From contig NW_023503670.1 of assembly GCF_014529535.1 (NCBI RefSeq), forward strand, positions 620,001 to 684,000: 64,000 bases of DNA. Direction: 5' to 3'. This stretch comes from Bradysia coprophila. Its lineage: Eukaryota > Arthropoda > Insecta > Diptera > Sciaridae. Below the pieces are notes generated by a model. That model had not been told where the DNA came from and ran no database searches. It saw only the letters and a list, made by a program, of their open reading frames with translations. Position numbers and translations under genes: made by a program. Numbering within the stretch: the stretch's first letter is position 1; every line of letters starts with the position of its first letter. Positions 54,385 to 64,000 of this stretch are shown here, in pieces.

Positions 54385-57300
54385 ATGGCACCACGTCGTT
54401 GCACAATTAAAGGATGTCCATCCGTATCAGGACGACAGCAGCATCGCGGTGTTACTTTTCACACATTTCCGCTGAATCCAATTGCCCGTCAGTTTTGGTT
54501 AACAAACTGCAATCTGCCCGACACAAAGAATATAACGAAAAGCATTTTGGTGTGCTCTCGACACTTTCGCCGTGCAGATTTTCAACCGCTCAAAAACAAT
54601 AAATATTTATTGAAACAAGGAGCCGTGCCGACCATATTTCCATGGGGTACACTTCCATACGTTGAACCAACACCGCATAGTGTCATCGAAAGTGGAGAGC
54701 CTATGGTCATTGCCGATGATAAGCCCGCAGAGCCGTTGCCGTTGGTCAATCAGCAGTTGGTCGATGAAATTGTAAAAATTAAATCGGAAATGAAAGCAAC
54801 GATTGGTGTAAAGTCGCCGGGTAAGCGATCGGCTAGTGTCGATGAACCCGGCACAAGTGAACCGAAAAAGAAAGCCATTCGAGTTTCCTTGGATTCGAAG
54901 AAATTATCCAACGAACCTATCGCCACAGCATCGTTTGATCCGTTTTCAAAGTTTTCACCGGGTGCACGTATCGAGGCACAAGATTTCAATGGAGCATGGC
55001 ACACGGCAAAAGTCGTCGAAGTGGACGGCGATGAGAAGGAGGTTCTGATTAATTTCGAGAAAAACTCGAAGTCGAAAGCACCAGCGTAAGTGAACCATAA
55101 ATAAAGAGAGGAACCTTGAAATGAACTTCGAGTCTGTTTTTTCTGTTCCAGTACGGCTACCGAATGGATTCCGATGAATAGCAGCCGTCTGAGACAAGTA
55201 GTCAAGAAACCTATTGCATCGTACGTTCCCGGCGAAAAATGTTTGGCTCGATGGACAGATTCACGAAAGTTCCCAGCCACCATACAGAAGGTCCTTGAAA
55301 ACAGTAAGTTCCCCGCTGTGCTTGCATTGTTTCGTTGGCAATAAATTTAACAATTTTACGTTCACAGACACATACGAAGTTCTGTTCGATGACGGTTTCG
55401 TCAAAGTGGTTCGTGCCGGTCATATATCCAAAGTGAAAGTTCCCGAGCCCAAAACGCCCAAATCAGACAAATCTGGTCGCAAATCCAATCCGCATCTACC
55501 GATTCCGAAATTCGATTTGGCAAAATTGAATCTGCTACCGGTACCGAAAGATGGTGAGTGGTGTTGCAATTGGGTCAATGAAATCCCTATTGGAGCTGAA
55601 GGTTATTTGGATGGGCCCGATGGTCACAAACGCCCAACTGTATTGGTTGAAGATTGGCGTCTTCCGGCTGGTTGGACGAAGCATTTGTACCAAAGGTCTA
55701 GTGTCTCTGGAAAATGGGATGTTGTGTTGGTACGTTTGTTTAACAGGCACACAGTGTTAGGACCAATAATTTCAAAACACTTTCTTTGTAGGTCGGGCCA
55801 ACGAAAAAACGTTTCCGATCCAAGAACGATGTCAAAGTGTATTTGGAGGAAAAGGGTGAGGTGTACAATCCAGATATCTATGACTTCAGCATTCACAAAC
55901 GGCGTGCCAAAGACATCGGACTGTTCGTCTTTACCGATGAATACAAAGAAGAATTGAAAAATAAGCAATTGCTGGCTGCATCAACTGCTGCCACAGCAGC
56001 ATCATCGATCACTCCGCTATTATTGAACACAAGTGACGATGCGTTCCAGGGATTTTCGTCGAAAGAAAGTTCGTTCTTATCATCAACTCTACCCAGCACA
56101 CCATTGAGCTCTATAGGCTCGTTGAACGCCAGCGCAATACCATCAACTCCACAGTCAATTCCGTTACTACAACCACATCCACCACCACCTCCACTTCCAC
56201 CTACTGATCCAGGTTATGTTTACGTTGGTGCACTGAAAGTTCAATTGATTGACAATTTGTTCCATTGTCCGGAGGCGACCTGCAACAAAAACTTTCGCAA
56301 GGAGAACCATCTGCAAATTCACGTCAAACACTATCACTTAGATCTCGCCAAATTATTGGGAGTCTGTCCCAATATGTCGGACTTAGCCTATCAACGAACG
56401 GTTGGTATGCCGATCGACGAAGCGGTACCCAAAAATCAAATACCAAATTCACAGTTCTTTGAGAAGGTGTACCAGTCTGATTTGAGTTCAAAACTGCAAC
56501 GTAAATCGATGTCACCATCCACTCAAGTGAAAGCGGAACCCAGATCGCCGAATTTCAGCGAAAAAGCTGCCAATATTTCTGCACATAGTGACGAGGTAGA
56601 CAAACCGGTGGCTGAGCCGATCGCTCAATCGCAAGAAATTGCTAACATTTTGCACCAGAGCCTCAGCAACGAGAAAAACGTAGAACAAATCATTCATGCG
56701 CAAGAGTGTATCGGATCGCCAAAGAAACCGGAAGCAATGCCACTGGATGCAGACGTTGCGATTGTGAAAAAAAGTGAAACGCCAACCGCAAGGACAAAGG
56801 CGACAAAACGAAGGCCGATAAAGCCGTTGAATCGCCAAAAAGCACGACGAAACATCAAAAAAGCATTCATGAAGTCACTTCAAGAAGCGAAGGCATCCAT
56901 TGTGAAAGATTTTGGCGATGCGAACGAGGGACGAGTTCCACTGAGCAGCGTTTCCGAATTATCACCCACCAAAAGTTCTCGATTGAAATTCCTGCAACCA
57001 GTTGACATTGGAAGCAGCAAAACAATTGCTCACGATCGGCAACACGTTCCCGAAATGAACGCGCCACATCCAAAGTACATCAACGAGAACGGTGAAGTAA
57101 TCAAAATCGTGCGAATGCGTCAGGAGGAAATAATCAACTGTCTATGTTCCTACGTCGAAGAGGATGGATTGATGATACAATGTGAATTATGTTTGTGCTG
57201 GCAACACGGCATTTGCAACGGCATCGAAAAAGAAAGTCAGGTACCGGAGAAGTACATCTGCTATATTTGTCGAAATCCACAAAGAGGCCGCGAATCGATG

Positions 57301-58231
57301 AAGTATGCGCACGACCAAGATTGGTTACTAGCTGGTAAGCTACCTGTAGCCAATTACCACCCAGCGAACTCAAAGCATACCGAACGATTTGACATGTTGA
57401 AACAAAGTCACACATTGACCGGTAATTTGATCGAACTGAAACGATTCATGCACAGTCTCAATGTGAAAATAAACATTGCCGAAAACAAGGACCACCCGAA
57501 AATGTATTTGTGGTCAAAGAAATGGGAAAAATGTCCAACGACCGCCGAACTAACTGGCATCGAAATGTTAGCCCAATCCGACAAATCTAAGTTTGTCACG
57601 AATGAAGCGCTGAATGAATTATTCAGTAACACGGAAGTGAAGAAGGACGCCGTCAAAGAAGAGGAATTAAATACGCCAATGGAGGTTGCAGCGGACACAT
57701 CTGATCCAAATGAAGACAAAACTGCAACAGTTCCAGTGAAGGAAGAGGAAGCAGCGCTCACGGAGGAAAAACCAAATGTATTCGGTGACGATAAGATGAT
57801 TGTCGATCAAAGCATTCTGGCTGGTTTGTTGAATAGCAGCGGAGGGGTTAATGTGGAACAGACTCAAGAAACTGTAGCGGTAAAAATTCCACAACCAGAA
57901 GCGGCTATCAATCCATCGGAGTGTCAGCTACTCTTGTTGGACCACATTCAAAAGCAACAAAATCTCGTAATGGGACGACTGCAAACCATCGAAGCACAAA
58001 TAATCGGTACGGATAAACATTGTCTTGAGAAGCTTCAATTGGAGACTAATTTAAAAAATAAAATTGTTTCGTTTTACAGCTCTTGAATGCCGTGACGACA
58101 AAATGGACATAATGGAACAACCAGAAAGTTGCTCGAAGACAAAGCAAATCATCAGCCTGTTATTGAACGATCTCCAGAAAATGCGAAAAATTGCTGCCAT
58201 TAACTCGATGGAAAACAAATTGGAGATCTAG
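54385..58231 (+). CDS. MBD-R2: MBD-R2 / PHF20-like chromatin reader
   Basis: Five exons: 54385-55085, 55152-55303, 55368-55729, 55792-58006 and 58080-58231. They give 1193 residues plus TAG, close to the fly protein. In flies MBD-R2 is a subunit of the NSL complex, which with the acetyltransferase MOF marks promoters of housekeeping genes; PHF20 is the vertebrate counterpart. Domains seen: THAP zinc finger (1-86, CTIKGC...CSRHF); Tudor 1 (about 190-250) and Tudor 2 (about 258-305, VPGEKCLARW, YEVLFDDGFVK); MBD (about 345-425, DWRLPAGWTKHLYQR); C2H2 finger (about 560-586); PHD finger (about 853-901, CLCSYVEEDGLMIQCELC); C-terminal coiled-coil segment. Start at 54385 begins the THAP domain directly; the frame is open upstream but has no conserved sequence. 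The last intron (58007-58079) reads through in frame for 25 codons to a stop, but splicing restores IEAQIIALEC and LLLNDLQKM. AATAAA lies near 58279. Confidence 0.93.
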
Positions 58232-58531
58232 ACGTTTAGTTATATTTGCGTTTTCGTGTAGCTGTACACACACAATCTTTAAATAAAGCAAAAAAAAATT
58301 GCCCAACCAATTTTCTTTCACTCACTTTTCAGAAGAGTCTTGCCCTTCAAGAATTTTTGTTAGAGTTGAAAAGATCGTAAGATAACCAATGAAAATTACC
58401 TTGACTTAACGCAGTTCTAGTCAATACTCCATAAAAATACTCCACGCGTTCAACAAAGTACTTTTAGACATGACTTTTGCTGAAAATTGAGATGCTATAT
58501 AAGATGGGATAGGAGAGAAAAGGTTAAAGGG

Positions 58532-58658
58532 TTGATTTCCACTTCCAAAAAAAGGTACTCCGTGTGAGAGACAAAACTGAATTTTTTTCAATTTTTGCTT
58601 GACAGCTAGCTCTCTCACGGCTCTCACACGGAGTACTTTTTCGGTAAGTGGAAATCAA
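58532..58658. mobile_element. 127-bp MITE
   Basis: Inverted ends TTGATTTCCACTTCC / GGTAAGTGGAAATCAA with GGTACTCCGTGTGAGAG / CTCTCACACGGAGTAC further in. Confidence 0.75.
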
Positions 58659-58739
58659 GCATTATGTAAATGAAATATTTTTGATTGAAATGAAATTACA
58701 GATGCGATAGATACAACTACTAGGGAAATACTATCAGTA

Positions 58740-59030
58740 AATAGTCATTTACATGACAAGGGATAAAGATGAAAAGTACAGTTTTCCTGTGAATTTTGAT
58801 AATCTGAGGCGAAGCCGGTATCAACAAAACACATGAAAACGAGACGTTTCATGCTTTGGGACCGAAAATTAGGGTAATTTTTCAAATTTTCAAATTTTTC
58901 GCCCTTTGCATGAAAATTAACATGTGTACCTGTTTGGGACGGTTGATTTAAGAAGTTCGACCTACAATCCGCTAAATTCCCTAAAATTAATCGTCCAAAA
59001 CAGGTACACAAATGACTATTTCATTTTTAT
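58740..59030. mobile_element. Hairpin-family relic
   Basis: Contains ATGCTTTGGGACCGAAAATT, CCCTTTGCATGAAAATTAAC and TAAAATTAATCGTCCAAAAC marks of the family, plus an ACACATGAAAACGAGACG piece shared with the element at 10761-10996. Confidence 0.65.
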
Positions 59031-60137
59031 ACCGAGTTATGTAATGGACGTTTCCTAACGTCGTTTAGGAAAACTTTAACTTACGCTAAAAGGCTTCCAG
59101 CTCTCATTCGCTAAAATAGTTATTTTCCTAACGCATCTAACGCATCTAAAATATGCTTTTTTAGCATAAGGTAGGAACAACGTTTTTCCTGAACGACGTG
59201 GGAAATAAGCGACCAAGTCGAGATATTTCAACACTATTTAGGAAATAACTATTACATGCTGAGGGCGTCAAAAGAAGTGCTTGAAACATGAAAAGTACGG
59301 TTTTCGACGCATGTAGCATGCAAATTAGATTTACTACCAGGAGGAGTGCAAGAAACAAATTATCCTGGAAGCATTTTTCTCAACAAAGACAAAAAAACAA
59401 AATTTTAGCAGAATCATTTATCTCCCTAGACGCACACACTGTATTGATAAAATGGAAAGAAGAAATTTAATGCTTTATGTAGAAAAATACCACAAATTTT
59501 TTTATCTTGAAAAAAGTGAAAAAAGGTGAGGATTATGTTCATTAGCGTAATCAATCTGATTATTTTCGACTATGATTGATAACAAAATATAAAACGTTTC
59601 TACGCCATACATTCTTTCCCCCAAGGTTCTTTCAGAACTTTGCTTTCCCCCACATTCAAAAATAAATTTCGATAAAATGTGAACGCATTAATTGCGAAAA
59701 ACAAAATTGACACCTCGAATCCAAAAACCTCTTTCCAAAACAGTTCTAACATCGAATGCATGGCGTGTGCATGTGTTTGTGTTCCTTCAATTTCCTCAAT
59801 AAAAAAAAGTTTCTCGGCGCAATTATTATAAGTTTATTTCTATAAAAACAAAAACAATCGTAAATAAATAAAATTGTACACATCATGTGCCGTCTGTTCA
59901 CGAATTCCTTTTGTTGATTCATACTTGAAATATTGATTGTGCATTTATAAGAGTCAAGCAACGATTCAGTTTTCTTAAAGAATTCATTCCAAAATTGTTC
60001 AATTTTATTCAACTTAAAAAAAAGTGTTTATAGTGTATTGAAGGGCCTTGAACAGCAGTACATCAAATAAATGCCGTATTTGGTGGATTGGTAATTGTCG
60101 ACAAATAAAGCGTTTTGGAAACTTGTTTTCTAACGTT

Positions 60138-63100
60138 ATGCTGTCGTTACAAAAGGAAAAATTCCTAAAACCTGGTGAGTTTTGGAAAATTAATACAACC
60201 GTCTGATTTCTAGTTTCTCATGGGGATTGCATACGTTGCCAGTGAGTTCTGAAAAAATTCTTTAGTGTTCATTTCGAAACGTTTTTGATTGTGAATAAGT
60301 CTTTGGGAAAAACTCCTCTCGACTTCAAAACGTCATCAGTTTATTTTGGTACTATGAATGAATATAGACGATATAGACACAGTGTTACTTAAACGATTAC
60401 CATGGATCTATTCTGTTAACCATGTGTTCCGAGATTATGTGAATATCATGTGAATATCTGAGTATTTTTAGAACACATAAATTCTACAATATTCATCGTA
60501 AATTTTTTACATAGTTCTACTGACACATTTAAGATACTTTCAGTCGAGAATTTGGAGAATAAGCAATGAACTGCAATGGGCTGCAGATAAACCAAATGTT
60601 AAAACAAACGAACTACAAAATTTTCTATGATATCAAACCTCCGGTGGTTTTATATTAGTTTTGATAGAATTACTTTAAAAAAACACAGTCGTGTCCAGTG
60701 TTGCCTATTCAAAAAAAAAAAATGTGATGCAATAAAAATTTAGAGTGAATGAACCTGATAATGCTGATGTTGCTTGTGATTTTCATTATACCTCGTTATA
60801 ATATAGTTACTACAGCGAAGGTTTTCAATTTTTGTTTATGTTTTACAAATTTGGTGTCTTCATATATTGCGACCCAGATTGTGATACTATAAAAGATGTA
60901 TAAACAGATGAACATTGAAGGGCAGTCTTTCGTATGTATTCAATTTATTTATTTATTCAAACTGTGATGAACGAGCTGGACTGGTTGAATAGTAACCTTT
61001 TTCGTGTGAACTTTCAACAAACAATCATCGGGCAAACGTCATTTCTTATCAATTCTCACAAATATTACACTTATCGATGTTCACTTTAAAGTAATGAAAT
61101 AATCCTTAAAGGACAACCGCAATTCAGTGTTGTCAGACAGAGGTATAACTCGAAAAGCATCTCATTTTGAAAGGAGGTCGATCACTCATTTAACGCCTTA
61201 GAAATTCATATGTATCTATCAGTGATTTAAGACTAGGTAGGCAACACTGAATTACGGATATCTTTTGTTTATGGATGTCCTAAAATTTTGCAATTGTAAT
61301 TTAAAAAAATTCAAAAATTCAAAAAAAGATTTTGGTTCAAAGAAATCATCAAAAAACGAATATTTTTGCTCACAAATTTAGGCTAAACATTTGCCAAGAG
61401 TATCGAGATACGATGAAATCTGCTAATTCTATTGTTTTCAGTATCGCTTAGCGTTTGGTACAAAGTCTTGTACTGCATCGAAATTTCTCTGTATATTAGA
61501 GGCCTAGTCTGAGATCATTGTTTATTTTTGTCATTGTTATTAGCATATAAAATTAGTTGTTTCTTGAAGATCCTATGTGGCCCTGACGATCAATATGAAT
61601 TTTTGTTTATTAAATGCAATGCAACTACAAAAGTCATCTCGAAATTTAAGTTTGTATCTAAATTAATCTACTACTGAATCTCCCAAACTGAACTCGAAAC
61701 ATTTATGAAATGATTCAGATCAGGTCAACCTGAAATATTCTGAAATCTGACAAAAAAATCGGAAGCGATCTCTCGACAAATTTTCTGATTTGGCAGTAGT
61801 TGTGGATTGAAATTGTTTTCACAAAAAATTTTGTTTAACAAATGTGAATCTAGATTGTGTTTTCGGATTTTTTGATTGGCGCCCTATAGCGACCCACAAC
61901 GAAACACTTAAATATACAATCTAGATCTTCGTTTGTTAGACGAATTTTTTTTAGATAAACAATTTCATACCACAACATCTCTAAAATCAGAAAATATGTC
62001 GGAATCCACTTTTCCGTGAGTGTATTTAGCTGAACAAACTAATGTTGTGTCCATTATTTTTCTCAGTGTAGCAAAACTAGTGACGAAAACTAATTACTTG
62101 TGAAAATAGAAAAATTACGAACAACTTAACAAGAAAAACTTTATTATTGCCAACAATTTCTGTCGACCTTTTAAGTACTTTTCGGAAAGAAGTTATTTTC
62201 TGTAATAAATCAAAAGTGTCGTGTGCTCTAATTGTGTCAAAGTTGATTGACTATTCCCCCATTTCAACATTATTTCGATTGATAACTTAGAATTTTACGA
62301 CTAAATTATGTAAATTCCAAATTGCCCCGGTTCAGTCAATCTAAATTCTTTAAATATTCACCACTATAATCCATAGTATTATACATTTAAAAGGCTAAAA
62401 AAAAAACGAATCAAAATAATTGAAAACAATTTCAATTCTAGCTTTTAATTGGAGTCAATAGGTTTATTGTTACGTGCGATCTTTCGGAAACAAATTTTAA
62501 TTTTAAATTGATTTTGAAAATTATCGGTTTCAACTATACAACAACAAAAATTATGATAAAATAAGGTGCCGTAATTACGGGTGACTACTAAACAATATCG
62601 ATTGAATGGAATGGGTCGCGTAGTAATAAAATATAAGCTTGAAAATTGAGTATTGAAAAAACACAGTACACCCGCGGTATATATATGTATTTATAGCCGT
62701 TAGGCATTGATTTTTAATATAATGTCTATATTGTGATATTATGGTGTTGTTTTCGGACACGGGCACGCAACAATTCCAATTCAACAAACGTCCCCCCAAA
62801 AAAAGTCACCTTTTTATTTATAAATGTTATTGTCGATGTAGCTCTTGATTGTACGTAATTTATTTATAGAATTTAACAGCTTTCGAGAGCGAAACATTTT
62901 TACCAAAACTGGATACAATATTATGTATTATAACGCGTCATATATATCGTAATCGTCGCTAAGACGGAATCATTGAAAGAATATTGTTCGATGTATATAC
63001 ATTCGTCGAACAAAATTTTTTATTTCCAACTTTATATTTTACGATATTTTGTGTTTGTTGCAGATGACGATTCCTTTGCGTCGGAACGAGATTGTGTCGG

Positions 63101-64000
63101 CTCGGATGAGGTGACAACTTTTGTGTATAATTCGAATCATTCGCTAACGATACAAGCACAACGAGAGCGGCTGCCAATTCGAAATTATCGCGATCAAATA
63201 CTGTATTGTTTGGAGAACTATCAAACGCTAGGTAAAATGCTAAAATCGATAGCAGTATTTATGTCCGGAAGTCGGTATAATAATCGGAAATAATTGACAA
63301 TGTTTCAGTGCTTGTCGGAGAAACGGGAAGCGGTAAATCCACTCAAGTTCCACAGGTAAATTTATTTGATTATTTTTGTTTTGTTTTAAATTGTACGAAC
63401 GTTATCATCGTCCCCTATCTCACCTACTTATTTATTAACATTTATTGTCACTCTAATAATGTTTTTATCAATTTAATCATATCGTCATACCCAGTCTACC
63501 GATATTTTTTTCCGCGTTGAAGGTTGTTGCTAATTTTATGTTTCTCTATCCAACAAAATATCCAACAAAAATCCAACGATTTTCTTTTCATTCTGATTAA
63601 ACGTAATAATTGATATGAAAAATGTTAAAGAAAATTATTAGTGAGACTAATGGGTACACGTGCGGTGCTCAGAACAGTTCTCTTTTTTCCGTTTTTGTTT
63701 ATTAATTCCTCTCCGTCGATACGTTGCTATATAGTAAACGAAACGTACAAAATGAATCTTGAATGTTTTGTTCAGTGTATATTTACGCCTGCATTTGAAG
63801 TGTGTTTATCTTTGGGTGTTCTAACAAGAAAAAGGGATTTTTGTTTGGATACTTGAGAGGTTTGTTGACATCGTTTTTTACTTTTTGAACGTAATTTTAT
63901 TTGAGGAACAGAAAATCGTGTTTTTGTGTTGACTGGATTAACCTTTTAGAACTGGCAAACTTATCACGACACAAGCATTATTAAATCTTTTACTCCGTTT
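60138..64000 (+). CDS. DHX35: DHX35-like DEAH-box RNA helicase, 5' part
   Basis: Three exons in view: 60138-60174, 63064-63231 and 63309-63355; the gene continues past the window. DHX35-type proteins are DEAH-box helicases found in spliceosomes (C complex). The joined start reads MLSLQKEKFLKPDDDS, then FVYNSNHSLTIQAQRERLP, ILYCLENYQTL and the Walker A motif VLVGETGSGKSTQVPQ. The order NP/YxxLxxxQQRxxLP, LIENYQTVVIVGETG fits DHX35 (fly CG3225) better than other DEAH helicases. All three junctions have GT-AG ends and keep frame (phases 1, 1, 0). Exon 1 is only 37 bases; I chose it because it ends GTGAGT and supplies the KFxKPG-like N-terminus typical of the family. Intron 1 is 2.9 kb. After 63355 only intron sequence is seen. 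Confidence 0.85.
60175..63063 (+). other. Intron 1 of DHX35
   Basis: AT-rich, no ORF with family support and no clear inverted-repeat element. A poly(A)-like run near 60709-60722 and long homopolymer tracts are the only structure noticed. Confidence 0.55.

Larger units (their letters stand above)
58232..60137. other. Intergenic between MBD-R2 and DHX35
   Basis: No gene recognised. It contains a short MITE (58532-58658), a hairpin-family relic (58740-59030) and a reverse fragment of the 10761-10996 family (59257-59325). 59340-60137 has no recognised repeat and should include the DHX35 promoter and 5' UTR. Confidence 0.5.

Overview
The window is nuclear DNA from an insect, most likely a lower dipteran such as a fungus gnat or a relative. 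This is an inference from spliced genes with short GT-AG introns, an AT-rich background full of small transposon relics, and a gene set that matches fly families: a Q-rich Argonaute-2, MBD-R2, CLPTM1, DHX35, a small heat shock protein and a BTB-BACK protein. I saw no tRNA, rRNA or CRISPR.

Left part (1-23.8 kb, all genes on the minus strand). Two CLPTM1 genes flank two copies of a gene for a secreted, glycine/asparagine/proline-rich, probably GPI-anchored protein, in the order CLPTM1-A, P-A, P-B, CLPTM1-B. The P genes lie in a direct segmental duplication (about 4.2-11.1 kb and 13.0-18.8 kb). Comparing the two blocks shows transposon insertions as filled and empty sites. The CLPTM1 copies are nearly identical over about 1.7 kb but abruptly different outside it, which looks like gene conversion.

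Middle (25.6-32.05 kb, plus strand). A complete nine-exon Argonaute-2 with a long Q-rich N-terminus and an intact DEDH slicer tetrad. Its introns carry several small mobile elements.

Repeat zone (32-39 kb). Two related fold-back elements with 145-bp tandem arrays, a 175-bp array, and a small LTR element (TRIM type) whose interior is a minisatellite.

Right part (39-64 kb). A BTB-BACK gene (minus), a small heat shock protein (plus), a 3.1-kb giant inverted repeat, an intact 1066-codon ORF joining a PHD finger, a C2H2 finger, a reverse transcriptase and a restriction-like endonuclease (minus), the chromatin gene MBD-R2 (THAP-Tudor-MBD-C2H2-PHD, plus) and the first three exons of a DHX35-type DEAH helicase (plus) that runs off the window.

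The genes do not form one pathway. The clearest biological links are Argonaute-2 (small-RNA defence) beside many long hairpin repeats that could feed it, and MBD-R2 (NSL chromatin complex in flies). Exon boundaries were placed by eye from splice consensus, reading frame and family conservation.
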